Below are positions 9,433 through 18,629 of a stretch of DNA of 64,000 nt, one piece after another. Within the stretch, counting starts at the first letter, position 1. Every line of letters begins with the position of its first letter. Origin of the DNA: Marinomonas fungiae (GTDB lineage Bacteria; Pseudomonadota; Gammaproteobacteria; Pseudomonadales; Marinomonadaceae); assembly GCF_001418205.1 (NCBI RefSeq), contig NZ_LIQF01000016.1:18925-82924 (forward strand). Direction: 5' to 3'. The notes under the pieces are model-generated. The model did not search any database and was not told the DNA's origin. It saw nothing but the letters and a program-made list of their open reading frames with translations. Position numbers and translations under genes: made by a program.

Positions 9433-10812
9433 ATGCAAACTGAAACACCAAGCGAGCTGCCTCAATCAGTCGCTCGGGCCTTTTGGCGTTTTGCGATTCC
9501 TTCCATTATTGCCATGCTTGTCAGTGGTTTGTATCAGATCATTGATGGCTTCTTTGTCGGTCGCTATGTGGGCAGCGAAGGATTGGCCGGTATTAATATG
9601 GCCATTCCTTTGTTGGGCTTGATTATGGGCTTTGGTTTGCTGATCGGCATGGGCGGCGGCAGCGTGTTGTCTCAATATCGTGGTGAGAAGAACCTTTTGG
9701 CCACTCAAGCGACATTAACCACGTCTTTGTATTTGGCCATTAGCATTGGTGTACTCGCGTCTTTGCTGTTTATTACATTCGGCGAATGGGGGCTACATTT
9801 ACAAGGTGCGACAGAGAGCACTTTGGCTCTTAGTTGGCAGTATGTGGAAATCATGTCTTACGGTGCTTTTATCTCGATTGGTGCCAGTGCCATGCCCATG
9901 CTGGTGCGTAATGACAACAGCCCTAATTTGGCCACGCTCTTTATTGTGGTAGGTGCTTTGTTAAACATTGCTTTGGATTATCTCTTTTTAGGTCCGCTGG
10001 GAATGGGGCTGAAAGGCGCCGCGATGGCCACTTTGATTGCTCAGTTTGCGACCTGTGTTCTATGTTTAAGATATTTTACTTCGCCGCAAGCCAAAACCGT
10101 CTTATCTCTTAATCAGTTTGATAAACACATTGCGAAACGCATCACGCAGCTAGGGGCGTCGAATTTAGTGATGTTTATCTATCTAAGTTTCATTATTGCC
10201 CTGCACAATCGACTATTTATGGAGTATGGCAATACCACGCAGTTAGCGGCGTTTGCCATCGTCGGCTATTTGGCTGGTTGTTATTATTTCTTTGCAGAGG
10301 GATTGGTCAGCGGTCTACAGCCTCCCGTAAGCTACTACCTAGGAGCAAAGCAATACCAAAGGATTATTCAAACAGTGGCCCTAGCATTTGCCGTTACGGT
10401 GGGCTCGGGGATTGTCGTGGTCATTGTCTTAAACTTATTCCCAGAATGGTTCACTCGCTTTTTTGCCAATACTGATGAATCGCTCATTGCAGCGACTAAA
10501 GTGGGTATACGGTTACATTTGATGGCGCTGTTCTTAGATGGCTTCTTGTTTATGGCATCGATTTATTTTGTCGCGGTCGGTAAAGGTGGCCAAGCCCTAT
10601 TTGTCTCAGTCGGTAATATGGTCGTGCAACTGCCTTTTCTATTTATCCTGCCGCGTCTTTGGGGAGTGGAAGGAGTCTGGCTGTCCGTACCGTTATCCAA
10701 TATCGCTTTCACCGCCATAGTGGTGCCGATGTTGTGGATCAACTTGAAAAACTTAATGTCACAACACCACAACGAGAGGAAGCAAGCGATGGCTTTATCA
10801 AACGCTCGTTAG
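9433..10812 (+). CDS. MATE-family multidrug/toxin exporter
   Basis: A 459-residue polytopic protein with about twelve predicted membrane helices. Two MatE repeats are visible: the N-terminal half begins FWRFAIPSIIAMLVSGLYQI and includes DGFFVGRYVG, and the second half begins near residue 235. Family members use proton or sodium gradients to export cationic drugs and metabolites across the inner membrane. The start is well supported by GGGAGAG about 6 nt upstream. It is divergent from a LysR gene and followed by a strong terminator. Substrate not predictable. Confidence 0.9.
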   Translation: MQTETPSELPQSVARAFWRFAIPSIIAMLVSGLYQIIDGFFVGRYVGSEGLAGINMAIPLLGLIMGFGLLIGMGGGSVLSQYRGEKNLLATQATLTTSLYLAISIGVLASLLFITFGEWGLHLQGATESTLALSWQYVEIMSYGAFISIGASAMPMLVRNDNSPNLATLFIVVGALLNIALDYLFLGPLGMGLKGAAMATLIAQFATCVLCLRYFTSPQAKTVLSLNQFDKHIAKRITQLGASNLVMFIYLSFIIALHNRLFMEYGNTTQLAAFAIVGYLAGCYYFFAEGLVSGLQPPVSYYLGAKQYQRIIQTVALAFAVTVGSGIVVVIVLNLFPEWFTRFFANTDESLIAATKVGIRLHLMALFLDGFLFMASIYFVAVGKGGQALFVSVGNMVVQLPFLFILPRLWGVEGVWLSVPLSNIAFTAIVVPMLWINLKNLMSQHHNERKQAMALSNAR

Positions 10813-10832
10813 CCGACGTTATGTTTATCAAT

Positions 10833-10868
10833 AAAAAACCGCTTGCTGACGACAGTAAGCGGTTTTTT
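10833..10868 (+). terminator. Intrinsic terminator after the MATE gene
   Basis: AAAAAACCGCTT (10833-10844) pairs with AAGCGGTTTTTT (10857-10868), extended inward by G-T, C-G, T-A and G-C pairs, with a short loop and a T6 tail. It begins 20 bp after the MATE stop codon. Confidence 0.9.
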
Positions 10869-10954
10869 GTTATGTAGGTTTAGAAGAGAATATCGGTGTT
10901 GCAGGAGGATAGGTTGGAATTTTAGGGTTATTGGGGTTATCTTTAGTGTGTAAA

Positions 10955-10972
10955 AGATCAAAGGAATGATCT
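10955..10972. promoter_or_regulatory. Dyad enclosing the hicA ribosome-binding site
   Basis: AGATCA (10955-10960) and TGATCT (10967-10972) form a perfect inverted repeat. Its 6-nt spacer is AAGGAA, the likely Shine-Dalgarno sequence of hicA (ATG at 10974). It could be the operator bound by HicB, or an RNA hairpin that presents or hides the ribosome-binding site. Confidence 0.5.
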
Positions 10973-10973
10973 A

Positions 10974-11159
10974 ATGAAAAGTCGAGACGTGATTCAAATG
11001 CTATTGAAGGATGGCTGGATACAGGTAAGGGTGAAAGGCAGTCATGTTCAATTTAAACATCCAACGAAACGCGGCACGGTTACAGTGCCGCATCCGAAAA
11101 AGGATTTACCCCTTGGAACTTTCAATAGCATCAGAAAACAAGCTCAGCTTGATGAGTAG
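10974..11159 (+). CDS. hicA: HicA-family toxin (mRNA interferase)
   Basis: A 61-residue protein of HicA type, a small double-stranded-RNA-binding-fold RNase that cleaves mRNA. The N-terminus MKSRDVIQMLLKDGW and the KGSH motif with the catalytic histidine (H24) are visible, followed by FKHP and the basic C-terminus with GTFNSIRKQA. Length is typical (57-65). It is followed 9 bp later by hicB, in toxin-first order. The toxin frame is intact. Confidence 0.92.
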   Translation: MKSRDVIQMLLKDGWIQVRVKGSHVQFKHPTKRGTVTVPHPKKDLPLGTFNSIRKQAQLDE

Positions 11160-11168
11160 GTACAAACC

Positions 11169-11573
11169 ATGAAATATCCGATTGTATTACACACAGATAA
11201 TGGCGTGAGCTACGGCGTTACTGTCCCAGACATTCCTGGTTGTTTCTCCGCAGGGGATACCTTTGATGAAGCGCTAGAAATGGCCGAAGAAGCGATTTTT
11301 AGCCATTTGGAATTGATACTTGAAGATGGAGAGGATATTCCCCTTGCCAGCCCAATTGCCGAACTAAAAGATAATCCAGACTATCGTGATGGCGTATGGG
11401 CCATTGTAAATGTCGATATCACGCCACTGCTGGGCAAAAGCGAGAAAATCAATGTGACGCTGCCGCATTTACTAATTACCAAGATTGATAAAGTCGTTGC
11501 CGCGAATCCCAAGTATAAATCCCGTTCTGGTTTCTTGGCCGAGGCGTCGAAACGAGTACTCAATTTAAGCTAA
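11169..11573 (+). CDS. hicB: HicB-family antitoxin
   Basis: A 134-residue HicB antitoxin. The N-terminal partial RNase-H-like domain (about 1-70) shows YGVTVPDIPGCFSAGDTFDE and is expected to bind and block HicA. The C-terminal segment (about 95-134; KINVTLPHLLITKIDKVV, then SGFLAEASKRVL) looks like a ribbon-helix-helix DNA-binding domain, so the complex probably represses its own operon. The dyad upstream of hicA is a candidate operator. Both genes are intact. Confidence 0.9.
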   Translation: MKYPIVLHTDNGVSYGVTVPDIPGCFSAGDTFDEALEMAEEAIFSHLELILEDGEDIPLASPIAELKDNPDYRDGVWAIVNVDITPLLGKSEKINVTLPHLLITKIDKVVAANPKYKSRSGFLAEASKRVLNLS

Positions 11574-11581
11574 CTAATGGA

Positions 11582-12262
11582 ATGATTTTGAAAAATACAC
11601 ACAATGAAGTTAAGCATCCCGTGGAGTCTTGGGCTCGGCTCAACACAAACGCTAGTATGTATCGCGATATAGCGTTGCAAGAAGCTGCTCAAGGAATTGA
11701 ATATCGACACAAGAAAAAGGTTAGTCATGATCAATTTGAAATTGGCGAGTACTCCACACTTGCCTATCAGCATGCTATCAAAGCTATAGTCTTCGCTAGT
11801 ATGTGTGTTGAGTCAGGAATAAATGATTATGCTGGCATACAGCTAGGTGATAAATATTGTGAGAAACATATTTACAGTATGGATGTTGTATCTAAATGGG
11901 TACTAGTTCCCAAACTGGTTTGTGGAAATGAAATAGACAAATCTGGTGCTGCTTATAAAGCATTGAAGCAACTTGTACAAAGTAGAAATAGGTTAGTTCA
12001 TAACAAGTCAAAAAATATCGGGGCTCTATCTTTAGAGCTAGTCGCAAAGCTGGAGAAAGCTGAGCAGGACTTTGAAAGTGATTTTCAAAACTCGTTTAAA
12101 GCTTTGTTTTTACTTTCTATGGAGATGGATTACGTTGTTGGTCAGAGATTTAACCCTATCGGAACATTCGATAGGAAAGTGGCTTTATTCCGAACGATAC
12201 CTGAGATTTTGTCTGCTGAGCTAAGTGAATGCAAAAGAATGATGAGGAATCGTAAACAATAA
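11582..12262 (+). CDS. HEPN-like protein of unknown function beside hicAB
   Basis: A 226-residue protein I do not recognise as a named family. It is largely alpha-helical by composition and contains SRNRLVHN at residues 134-141, an Rx4H motif (R135 to H140) with asparagine after the arginine. That is the hallmark of HEPN RNase-fold domains (Rx4-6H). It starts 8 bp after hicB with no terminator between and shares the downstream terminator, so it is probably cotranscribed. Its codons are visibly AT-richer than neighbouring housekeeping genes, consistent with transfer. An RNase/toxin role, or an accessory role to HicAB, is inference only. Confidence 0.65.
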   Translation: MILKNTHNEVKHPVESWARLNTNASMYRDIALQEAAQGIEYRHKKKVSHDQFEIGEYSTLAYQHAIKAIVFASMCVESGINDYAGIQLGDKYCEKHIYSMDVVSKWVLVPKLVCGNEIDKSGAAYKALKQLVQSRNRLVHNKSKNIGALSLELVAKLEKAEQDFESDFQNSFKALFLLSMEMDYVVGQRFNPIGTFDRKVALFRTIPEILSAELSECKRMMRNRKQ

Positions 12263-12287
12263 AGCCGCTTCGATTGAAGCGGCTTTT
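12261..12287. terminator. Intrinsic terminator between the hicAB island and ettA
   Basis: AAAGCCGCTTC (12261-12271) pairs perfectly with GAAGCGGCTTT (12276-12286) around a GATT loop, followed by T-rich sequence. It overlaps the stop of the HEPN-like gene and faces the convergent ettA gene. Confidence 0.88.
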
Positions 12288-12316
12288 GTGTTTTAAGCGT
12301 GGTGTCGAGGCGCGTA

Positions 12317-13978
12317 TTACGCGTCGATACGCTTGTATTTGATACGCGTTGGTGTCGCGTCTTTGCCGGTACGAGACTTGTAGTCGGCTTCGTATTCAGC
12401 GTAGTTCCCTTCGAAGAATACGGCTTTCGAGTCGCCTTCGTACGCTAGGATGTGAGTTGCTACACGGTCAAGGAACCAACGGTCGTGGGAAATAACAATG
12501 GCAGCACCAGGGAAAGCAAGTAGCGCTTCCTCTAGAGCACGTAGTGTTTCAACGTCCAAGTCGTTGGTCGGTTCGTCCAATAGCAATACGTTGCCGCCTT
12601 CTTTCAAAAGCTTAGCAAGGTGCAGACGGTTACGCTCACCACCGGATAGGTGCTTCACTAGTTTCTGTTGGTCAGAGCCTTTGAAGTTGAAACGGCCGAT
12701 GTAAGCACGTGAAGGCACTTTCCAGTTGTTCACTGTGATCATATCAAGACCATCAGAGATCTCTTCAAATACTGTCTTCTCACCGTCTAGTTCACGCATC
12801 TGGTCAACGTACGCCAGCTGTACCGTATCGCCCAGTGTCACGGTACCAGTGTCTGGTTGCTCAATCCCCGCGATCATTTTGAACAGAGTCGATTTACCGG
12901 CACCGTTACCACCGATCACACCCACGATCGCACCTTGTGGTACCACCATGTTGAAGTCTTCTACCAAGACGCGGCCATCGAAGCCTTTGGAAACGTTTTC
13001 GATTTCGATAACTTTCGTACCTAGGCGTGGACCCGGTGGAATGTACAGTTCGTTGGTTTCGTTACGATCTTGGAATTCTTTCGAGTTCATTTCCTCGAAA
13101 CGCGCTAGACGAGCTTTCGACTTAGACTGACGGCCCTTAGCGTTTTGACGAACCCACTCAAGCTCGGCTTTGATGGCTTTGTTGTGTGACGCTTGTTGCT
13201 TGGCTTCCATTTCTAGACGCGCATTCTTCTGGTCTAGCCAAGAAGAGTAGTTGCCTTCATATGGGATACCGTGGCCACGGTCAAGTTCAAGGATCCAGCC
13301 CGCCGCGTTATCTAGGAAATAACGGTCGTGGGTGATCGCCACCACAGTACCTGGGTAATCTTTCAAGAAGCGTTCTAGCCATGCCACAGACTCAGCGTCC
13401 AAGTGGTTAGTTGGCTCGTCTAGAAGGATCATGTCTGGTTTGTCTAGTAGTAGACGACACAACGCCACACGACGACGTTCACCACCAGATAGATGGGCAA
13501 CATTGGCATCCCAAGGTGGTAGACGTAGGGCATCGGCCGCCACTTCTAACGCACGATCAAGGTTGTGACCGTCTTTCGCGGTGATTAGGTTTTCTAGTTC
13601 CGCTTGTTCTTTCGCTAGGGCATCGAAATCCGCATCAGGATCCGCGTACGCAGCGTATACTTCGTCTAGACGAACGAGGGCTTCTTTTACGTCGGCAACG
13701 GATTCTTCCACGATAGCACGTACGTTTTTAGTTGGGTCTAGCTCAGGTTCCTGAGGTAGGTAACCCACTTTAAGACCCGGCATTGGGCGCGCTTCACCGT
13801 TGTACTCTTGGTCAACGCCGGCCATGATGCGAAGTAGGGTAGATTTACCAGAACCGTTTAGACCCAAAACACCGATTTTAGCGCCTGGGAAGAACGATAG
13901 AGAGATGTCTTTTAGAATCTCGCGTTTTGGCGGTACAACTTTGCCAACGCGGTTCATGCTGTATACAAACTGTGCCAT
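12317..13978 (-). CDS. ettA: Energy-dependent translational throttle protein EttA
   Basis: A 553-residue ABC-F ATPase; E. coli EttA has 555. Two tandem ATPase domains are visible. The first has Walker A GLNGSGKST (about 39-47), signature LSGGERRRVALCRLL and DEPTNHLD. The second has GGNGAGKST (about 356), LSGGERNR and DEPTNDLD. The inter-domain linker carries the arm and KSKARLARFEEMNS. Known EttA binds the ribosomal E site and gates entry into elongation according to the ATP/ADP ratio. No membrane segments, as expected for ABC-F proteins. It is transcribed singly. Confidence 0.96.
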   Translation of the reverse strand: MAQFVYSMNRVGKVVPPKREILKDISLSFFPGAKIGVLGLNGSGKSTLLRIMAGVDQEYNGEARPMPGLKVGYLPQEPELDPTKNVRAIVEESVADVKEALVRLDEVYAAYADPDADFDALAKEQAELENLITAKDGHNLDRALEVAADALRLPPWDANVAHLSGGERRRVALCRLLLDKPDMILLDEPTNHLDAESVAWLERFLKDYPGTVVAITHDRYFLDNAAGWILELDRGHGIPYEGNYSSWLDQKNARLEMEAKQQASHNKAIKAELEWVRQNAKGRQSKSKARLARFEEMNSKEFQDRNETNELYIPPGPRLGTKVIEIENVSKGFDGRVLVEDFNMVVPQGAIVGVIGGNGAGKSTLFKMIAGIEQPDTGTVTLGDTVQLAYVDQMRELDGEKTVFEEISDGLDMITVNNWKVPSRAYIGRFNFKGSDQQKLVKHLSGGERNRLHLAKLLKEGGNVLLLDEPTNDLDVETLRALEEALLAFPGAAIVISHDRWFLDRVATHILAYEGDSKAVFFEGNYAEYEADYKSRTGKDATPTRIKYKRIDA

Positions 13979-14095
13979 AAGGTGATGTCTGTCCTAAGTT
14001 GAATAAACGAATTGAGGGCGAGTTCGGATTTTCTGGACTGCGCTGACTCAATTAGAAAGCGAAAAATGTTGGCGCTAAGCATAGCACAACAACTA

Positions 14096-15001
14096 TTAAT
14101 GCAGAATAATCCCCATGGCGCCAAACACAACCAATAAGGCGCCAACCCATGCCCCCGGTGCTGGGCGTTGCTTGGTCGTGAGCCAGAGCCCCGGCAAGAT
14201 TAAGACCGGAACCGTTGCTGATAGAGTGGTTACGAGTCCGACGTCAGCATTCGCCACCCCCCAGACTAAAACACTCATACCGATGACCATACCGATGGTC
14301 GCCACGGCGACTAAGCGTAGCCAAAGAATCAGCGGAAAGGAATGCAACGTGCTCATGCTTTGCGGCACGCGTTTGTGGAAATACAAACGATAGGCCAGCA
14401 ATAAACAGGCAGCGCTGGCACTGACGCGTGCGGCTGAGGCCACCACTGGATCAATGCCTGCCAATAGCGCAGGTTTAGCGAGTAATGCGCCCGTTGCTTG
14501 GCACAGTGCCGCAATCAAGGCAATAACGATTGCTATGGGCAGTGAGCCTTTGGTGCTTTCCCACGCGTGAGTTTGACCTCGTTTGCCAAATAGAATGGCA
14601 ATGACGACACCGATTAAGACAATGCCACAGCAGATAAGCTCTATTAGAGACAATGTCTCGTCTAAGAAAAGCCATGCCAGTAAAATTGAAAACGGTGCGT
14701 TCATGGCAAACAGAATGCCGGCACGCCTCGGCCCGATACGATTGACCGCACTGAAGAGACAGTTGTCACCGATAAAGATGCCAATTACGCCAGACAATAC
14801 CAGCAGCGGCAGATAGCTCGCCAACGTTTCCCAGGAAACAAAGCGCCAGAGGCCGAGCATGCACAGTAGCAAAGCAGCAATGGTGATGCGGTAAGTATTA
14901 AATCGAAATGTACCCATACTCTCGATTAAGCGAGGGGCCATCAAGCTTGATAAGGTCCAGCAGAGTGCTGCCACCAGACCGGACAGCTCTGCAAAGGGCA
15001 T
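14096..15001 (-). CDS. EamA/DMT-family transporter
   Basis: A 301-residue hydrophobic protein with about ten membrane segments in two EamA repeats; the second repeat begins near residue 155. It starts MPFAELSGLVAALCWTLSSL, typical of the family. Substrate is not predictable. It lies between ettA and nrdR, divergent from the latter, with no dedicated regulator beside it. Confidence 0.87.
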   Translation of the reverse strand: MPFAELSGLVAALCWTLSSLMAPRLIESMGTFRFNTYRITIAALLLCMLGLWRFVSWETLASYLPLLVLSGVIGIFIGDNCLFSAVNRIGPRRAGILFAMNAPFSILLAWLFLDETLSLIELICCGIVLIGVVIAILFGKRGQTHAWESTKGSLPIAIVIALIAALCQATGALLAKPALLAGIDPVVASAARVSASAACLLLAYRLYFHKRVPQSMSTLHSFPLILWLRLVAVATIGMVIGMSVLVWGVANADVGLVTTLSATVPVLILPGLWLTTKQRPAPGAWVGALLVVFGAMGIILH

Positions 15002-15161
15002 TCAAAGTCTCCGTGATGAAAAAAGTTAACCTAGGTTTGTGGGCAGTTACCCCGGTCGATGAGTAGCCAATATGTGTCGGGATTGGTATTATTTATCGTC
15101 ATTATTAGCCATGTAAAATTGGCATCCATCGTACGAAATTTCCCCAATTATTGGAACCAGC

Positions 15162-15635
15162 ATGCGTTGTCCTTTTTGCGGTACTCAAGATACCAAAGTC
15201 CTAGACTCACGATTAGTCTCTGAGGGGGCGCAAGTGCGTCGTCGTCGTACCTGTGGACATTGCCAAGAGCGTTTTACGACGTTTGAAATTGCCGAGTTAC
15301 AAATGCCGAAACTGATTAAAAATGACGGCAGCCGAGAAGCGTTTGATGAAGACAAACTTCGCTCAGGCATTGTTAAAGCGCTCGAAAAGCGCCCCGTTAG
15401 TATTGAAGCGATTGAAACGGCGATCACGCGTATTAAAGAAAAACTGCAAGCCACGGGCGAGCGTGAATTACCGTCGCGTATTATTGGCGAAGCGGTGATG
15501 GAAGAACTAAAACGCCTAGATCAAGTCGCTTATGTGCGCTTTGCATCGGTCTATCGTAGTTTTAAAGACATCAGTGAGTTTCGTGAAGAAATCGAACGAC
15601 TAGAAAGTGGTCAAACCACTTCTGAGGAGAAATAA
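15162..15635 (+). CDS. nrdR: Transcriptional repressor NrdR
   Basis: A 157-residue regulator of ribonucleotide reductase genes. The N-terminal zinc ribbon has CPFC and CGHC (cysteines 3, 6, 31 and 34) separated by RRRRT. An ATP-cone domain follows (about 49-139). NrdR senses ATP/dATP and binds NrdR boxes at nrd promoters. It directly abuts ribD (stop at 15635, ATG at 15636), a gene order common in proteobacteria, and is the first gene of the rib-nusB run. Confidence 0.96.
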   Translation: MRCPFCGTQDTKVLDSRLVSEGAQVRRRRTCGHCQERFTTFEIAELQMPKLIKNDGSREAFDEDKLRSGIVKALEKRPVSIEAIETAITRIKEKLQATGERELPSRIIGEAVMEELKRLDQVAYVRFASVYRSFKDISEFREEIERLESGQTTSEEK

Positions 15636-16775
15636 ATGGCGCAGCCTCTGCATCAAGAATATATGGCCCGCGCCGTGCAGTTAGCGCGTCAGGGTTGGTA
15701 CACAACACATCCGAACCCACGAGTGGGCTGCGTCATCGTCAAAGACGGGCAAATTATTGGTGAAGGCTTTCATAAAAAAGCCGGAGAAGGCCATGCGGAG
15801 GTGCAAGCGCTAGCCAGCCTGACAGCAGACGCCAATGGGGCAACTGCGTATGTCACCTTAGAGCCTTGCAGTCATTATGGCCGCACGCCACCTTGCGCGG
15901 AAGCCTTGATTAAAGCAGGTGTTGTGACCGTGGTATATGGCATGCAAGATCCGAATCCACAGGTTGCGGGTAATGGTTTGAAAATGCTCGTTGATGCAGG
16001 CATCGAAGTGCTTGGGCCCGTATTAGAAAACGAATGTCGCGCACTCAATCCAGGTTTTATCAAGCGCATGGAAGAAGGCTTGCCCTACGTACGTGTCAAA
16101 ATGGCTATGAGTGTGGATGGTCGTACCGCAATGGAATCGGGTGAAAGCCAATGGATTACCGGTCCAGCTGCCCGCCAAGATGTACAACGTCTGCGCGCGC
16201 AAAGCTCCGCGATTGTCACGGGTATCGGTTCGGTGATCATGGACAATCCAAGCATGACGGTGCGCATTGACGAGCACGACCAAGAAGCGGATACCAAAGC
16301 TGTGCGTCAGCCGCTACGGGTCATCATGGATACTGCGTTATCCATTCCGCCGGAAGCGAAAATCCTCTATCCAACCAACGAAGTGCTGGTGTTCTGCGAC
16401 GAACAAGAAATCGAGCCAGAGCACTTGAAAGCGCTGCAGAAGAAAAAAGTCGATGTGCGCTTCTTACCGTTGGCAGAAGACGGACGTTTGGATCTGGTGG
16501 AAGCTATGGGGCAACTGGCTGACGATGGTATTAATGAAGTGTTGGTGGAAACGGGCGCCGTTTTAGCGGGAGCGTTTTTAGATGCAGGGCTAGTGGATGA
16601 GCTAGTGATATACATGGCACCTAAGCTGCTAGGCTCGGAAGCGCGCCCTTTGTTGAGTCTGCCATTGGAGCACATGTCTGACGCAGTTGAGCTAAACTTG
16701 TTAGACTTGGTGAAAGTCGGTAGCGACATTAAGTTAGTGTACCAGCCGATCTACCCTGAAGGTGAAGACGAATAA
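15636..16775 (+). CDS. ribD: Bifunctional riboflavin-specific deaminase/reductase RibD
   Basis: A 379-residue enzyme catalysing the second and third steps of riboflavin synthesis. The N-terminal cytidine-deaminase-like domain (about 1-145) shows the zinc site HAEVQAL and PCSHYGRTPPC. The C-terminal reductase domain (about 148-375) begins VRVKMAMSVDGRTAM. The frame shares one base with ribE (TAATG at 16773-16777), which implies translational coupling. No FMN riboswitch fold was recognised upstream. Confidence 0.96.
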   Translation: MAQPLHQEYMARAVQLARQGWYTTHPNPRVGCVIVKDGQIIGEGFHKKAGEGHAEVQALASLTADANGATAYVTLEPCSHYGRTPPCAEALIKAGVVTVVYGMQDPNPQVAGNGLKMLVDAGIEVLGPVLENECRALNPGFIKRMEEGLPYVRVKMAMSVDGRTAMESGESQWITGPAARQDVQRLRAQSSAIVTGIGSVIMDNPSMTVRIDEHDQEADTKAVRQPLRVIMDTALSIPPEAKILYPTNEVLVFCDEQEIEPEHLKALQKKKVDVRFLPLAEDGRLDLVEAMGQLADDGINEVLVETGAVLAGAFLDAGLVDELVIYMAPKLLGSEARPLLSLPLEHMSDAVELNLLDLVKVGSDIKLVYQPIYPEGEDE

Positions 16776-17443
16776 TGTTTACTGGCATCATTGAAGGTTT
16801 GGGGCGCGTCGCTCAGCTACAGCGTAAAGGCGGCGATCTGACGCTGAAGATTCATGCTCAGACATTGGATATGTCTGATGTGAAGCTCGGTGATAGCATT
16901 GCCACCAACGGTGTTTGCTTAACCGTAACGCGATTAGAGGGCGCAAGTTACTGGGCAGATGTTTCCGCGGAAACCTTAGCGCATACGACGCTTGGGCACT
17001 GGCAAGTGGGTCAGACCGTTAACCTTGAAAAAGCGCTGCAACCGATTTCTCGTTTGGGAGGCCACCTAGTCAGTGGCCACGTGGATGCAATTGGGGAAAT
17101 TAGCGCTATTTGGCCGGATGCACGCAGTATTCGCTACCGTGTCAAGGTAATGCCTGAGCTAATGCGTTATATTGCCCTGAAAGGCTCCATCTGTGTGGAC
17201 GGTATCAGTTTAACCGTGACAGGTTTGGACGCGCATGAGTTTGAATTAAGCATTGTGCCACATACTGCGCATGAGACCATAATGTCAGGTTACAGCGTCG
17301 GTACTCACGTAAATGTGGAAGTAGATCAAATTGCGCGTTATCTAGAGCGTTTACTGACTCCGCAAACGGCCTCTGTAAAAACAAAAGAATCGACGTTAAC
17401 CGCAGCTTTTTTGGCTGAGCATGGATTTGTAGGGCGCCGCTAA
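16775..17443 (+). CDS. ribE: Riboflavin synthase, alpha subunit
   Basis: A 222-residue riboflavin synthase, converting two 6,7-dimethyl-8-ribityllumazines to riboflavin and a pyrimidinedione. It starts with the hallmark MFTGIIEGLG and has two lumazine-binding repeats, about residues 1-97 and 98-200. GHLVSGHVD at about residue 97 and GISLTV near 145 are typical. Length is standard. It is coupled to ribD by a 1-base overlap. Confidence 0.95.
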   Translation: MFTGIIEGLGRVAQLQRKGGDLTLKIHAQTLDMSDVKLGDSIATNGVCLTVTRLEGASYWADVSAETLAHTTLGHWQVGQTVNLEKALQPISRLGGHLVSGHVDAIGEISAIWPDARSIRYRVKVMPELMRYIALKGSICVDGISLTVTGLDAHEFELSIVPHTAHETIMSGYSVGTHVNVEVDQIARYLERLLTPQTASVKTKESTLTAAFLAEHGFVGRR

Positions 17444-17474
17444 GCGTCCGCTATCGAATAAAAGGTGAAGTACC

Positions 17475-18614
17475 ATGGCAATCAATACCATTGAAGAAAT
17501 CTTGGCGGATATGCGTCAAGGCAAAATGGTCATCCTTATGGACGACGAAGATCGTGAAAATGAAGGTGACCTGATTGTACCAGCGGAATGTATTACCCCA
17601 GAAATCATTAACTTCATGGCGGTTCATGCTCGTGGCTTGATCTGCTTGACCTTGATGCCTGAGCGCTGTGAACAGTTGAACCTGCCATTAATGGTGACGC
17701 AAAATGGTGCTCAGTTCAGTACCAACTTCACCTTGTCCATTGAAGCGGCTGAAGGTGTAACGACAGGGATCTCCGCTGCTGATCGGGCGCTGACGGTAAA
17801 GCGTGCCGTCGCAGCGAATGCGAAACCGTCGGATATCGTTCAGCCCGGCCACGTTTTCCCTCTGATGGCGCGTCCTGGTGGCGTGTTATCCCGTGCAGGT
17901 CACACCGAAGCGGGCTGTGATTTGGCGCGTATGGCAGGTTACGAAGCGGCGTCTGTAATCGTCGAAGTTATTAATGACGATGGCACCATGGCACGTCGTC
18001 CAGATTTAGAAAAGTTTGCCGAGAAACATGGATTAAAAATTGGTACAATCGCCGACCTGATTCATTACCGCACACTGAACGAAGCGACTGTGCAGCGTGA
18101 AGCTGAACAGGTAGTACAAACGGAAGTGGGCGAATTTAATCTGATCACCTACCGTGACACGGTTCACGGCTTGAGCCATATGGCTTTTGTGAAGGGTGAC
18201 ATTTCTCCTGATACACCGACTCTCGTGCGCGTGCATGTGCGTGATCCAGCTCGTGACATTGCTGGCATCATCAGTGCGGACGGCGAAGCGAAATGGTCGA
18301 TGTCAGGAGCACTTGCATACATTGCCAAAGAAGGCGCCGGTGTAGTGGTGTTGGTCGACTCATTAGATCGTCCAACCGACTTAGCGGAGAGCTTCGCGGC
18401 GACATTTAACCCACCTGCGGGTAAGGGTTCGGACAAGAGCGGTTCAGGTACTTACTTGACCGTTGGTACGGGGTCTCAAATTCTGCGTGATCTTGGTGTG
18501 TGTAAAATGCGCCTGCTAAGTTCACCCCGAAAATTCTCCGTCACAGGATTTGATTTAGAAGCCGTGGAATTTATTCCATACAAGGGCACTTCAGTCAGTG
18601 CCGATCAAGTTTAA
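17475..18614 (+). CDS. ribB: 3,4-dihydroxy-2-butanone-4-phosphate synthase with degenerate RibA domain (RibBX type)
   Basis: A 379-residue two-domain protein. The N-terminal DHBP synthase half (about 1-200) keeps the catalytic motifs [19 protein letters not shown] and [16 protein letters not shown], and so should make DHBP from ribulose-5-phosphate. The C-terminal half has GTP cyclohydrolase II similarity but lacks the zinc-binding cysteine cluster: where GCHII has HSEC...LRCDCG, this protein reads VHVRDPARD and has no Cys trio. Only the RibB activity is therefore expected, and a separate ribA should exist elsewhere. Domain-degenerate RibBX proteins are known in gammaproteobacteria. Confidence 0.9.
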   Translation: MAINTIEEILADMRQGKMVILMDDEDRENEGDLIVPAECITPEIINFMAVHARGLICLTLMPERCEQLNLPLMVTQNGAQFSTNFTLSIEAAEGVTTGISAADRALTVKRAVAANAKPSDIVQPGHVFPLMARPGGVLSRAGHTEAGCDLARMAGYEAASVIVEVINDDGTMARRPDLEKFAEKHGLKIGTIADLIHYRTLNEATVQREAEQVVQTEVGEFNLITYRDTVHGLSHMAFVKGDISPDTPTLVRVHVRDPARDIAGIISADGEAKWSMSGALAYIAKEGAGVVVLVDSLDRPTDLAESFAATFNPPAGKGSDKSGSGTYLTVGTGSQILRDLGVCKMRLLSSPRKFSVTGFDLEAVEFIPYKGTSVSADQV

Positions 18615-18629
18615 AGTTTAGAGGCAGAT

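Noticed and set aside
12726..13130. 134-codon open frame antisense to ettA
   Set aside because: It is a shadow of the conserved EttA sequence; the Pro/Ser/Thr-rich translation has no recognisable domain.
15002..15161. Possible FMN riboswitch ahead of the riboflavin genes
   Set aside because: Neither this gap nor the 31 bp before the ribB gene shows the conserved RFN-element segments, and the first gene is nrdR.
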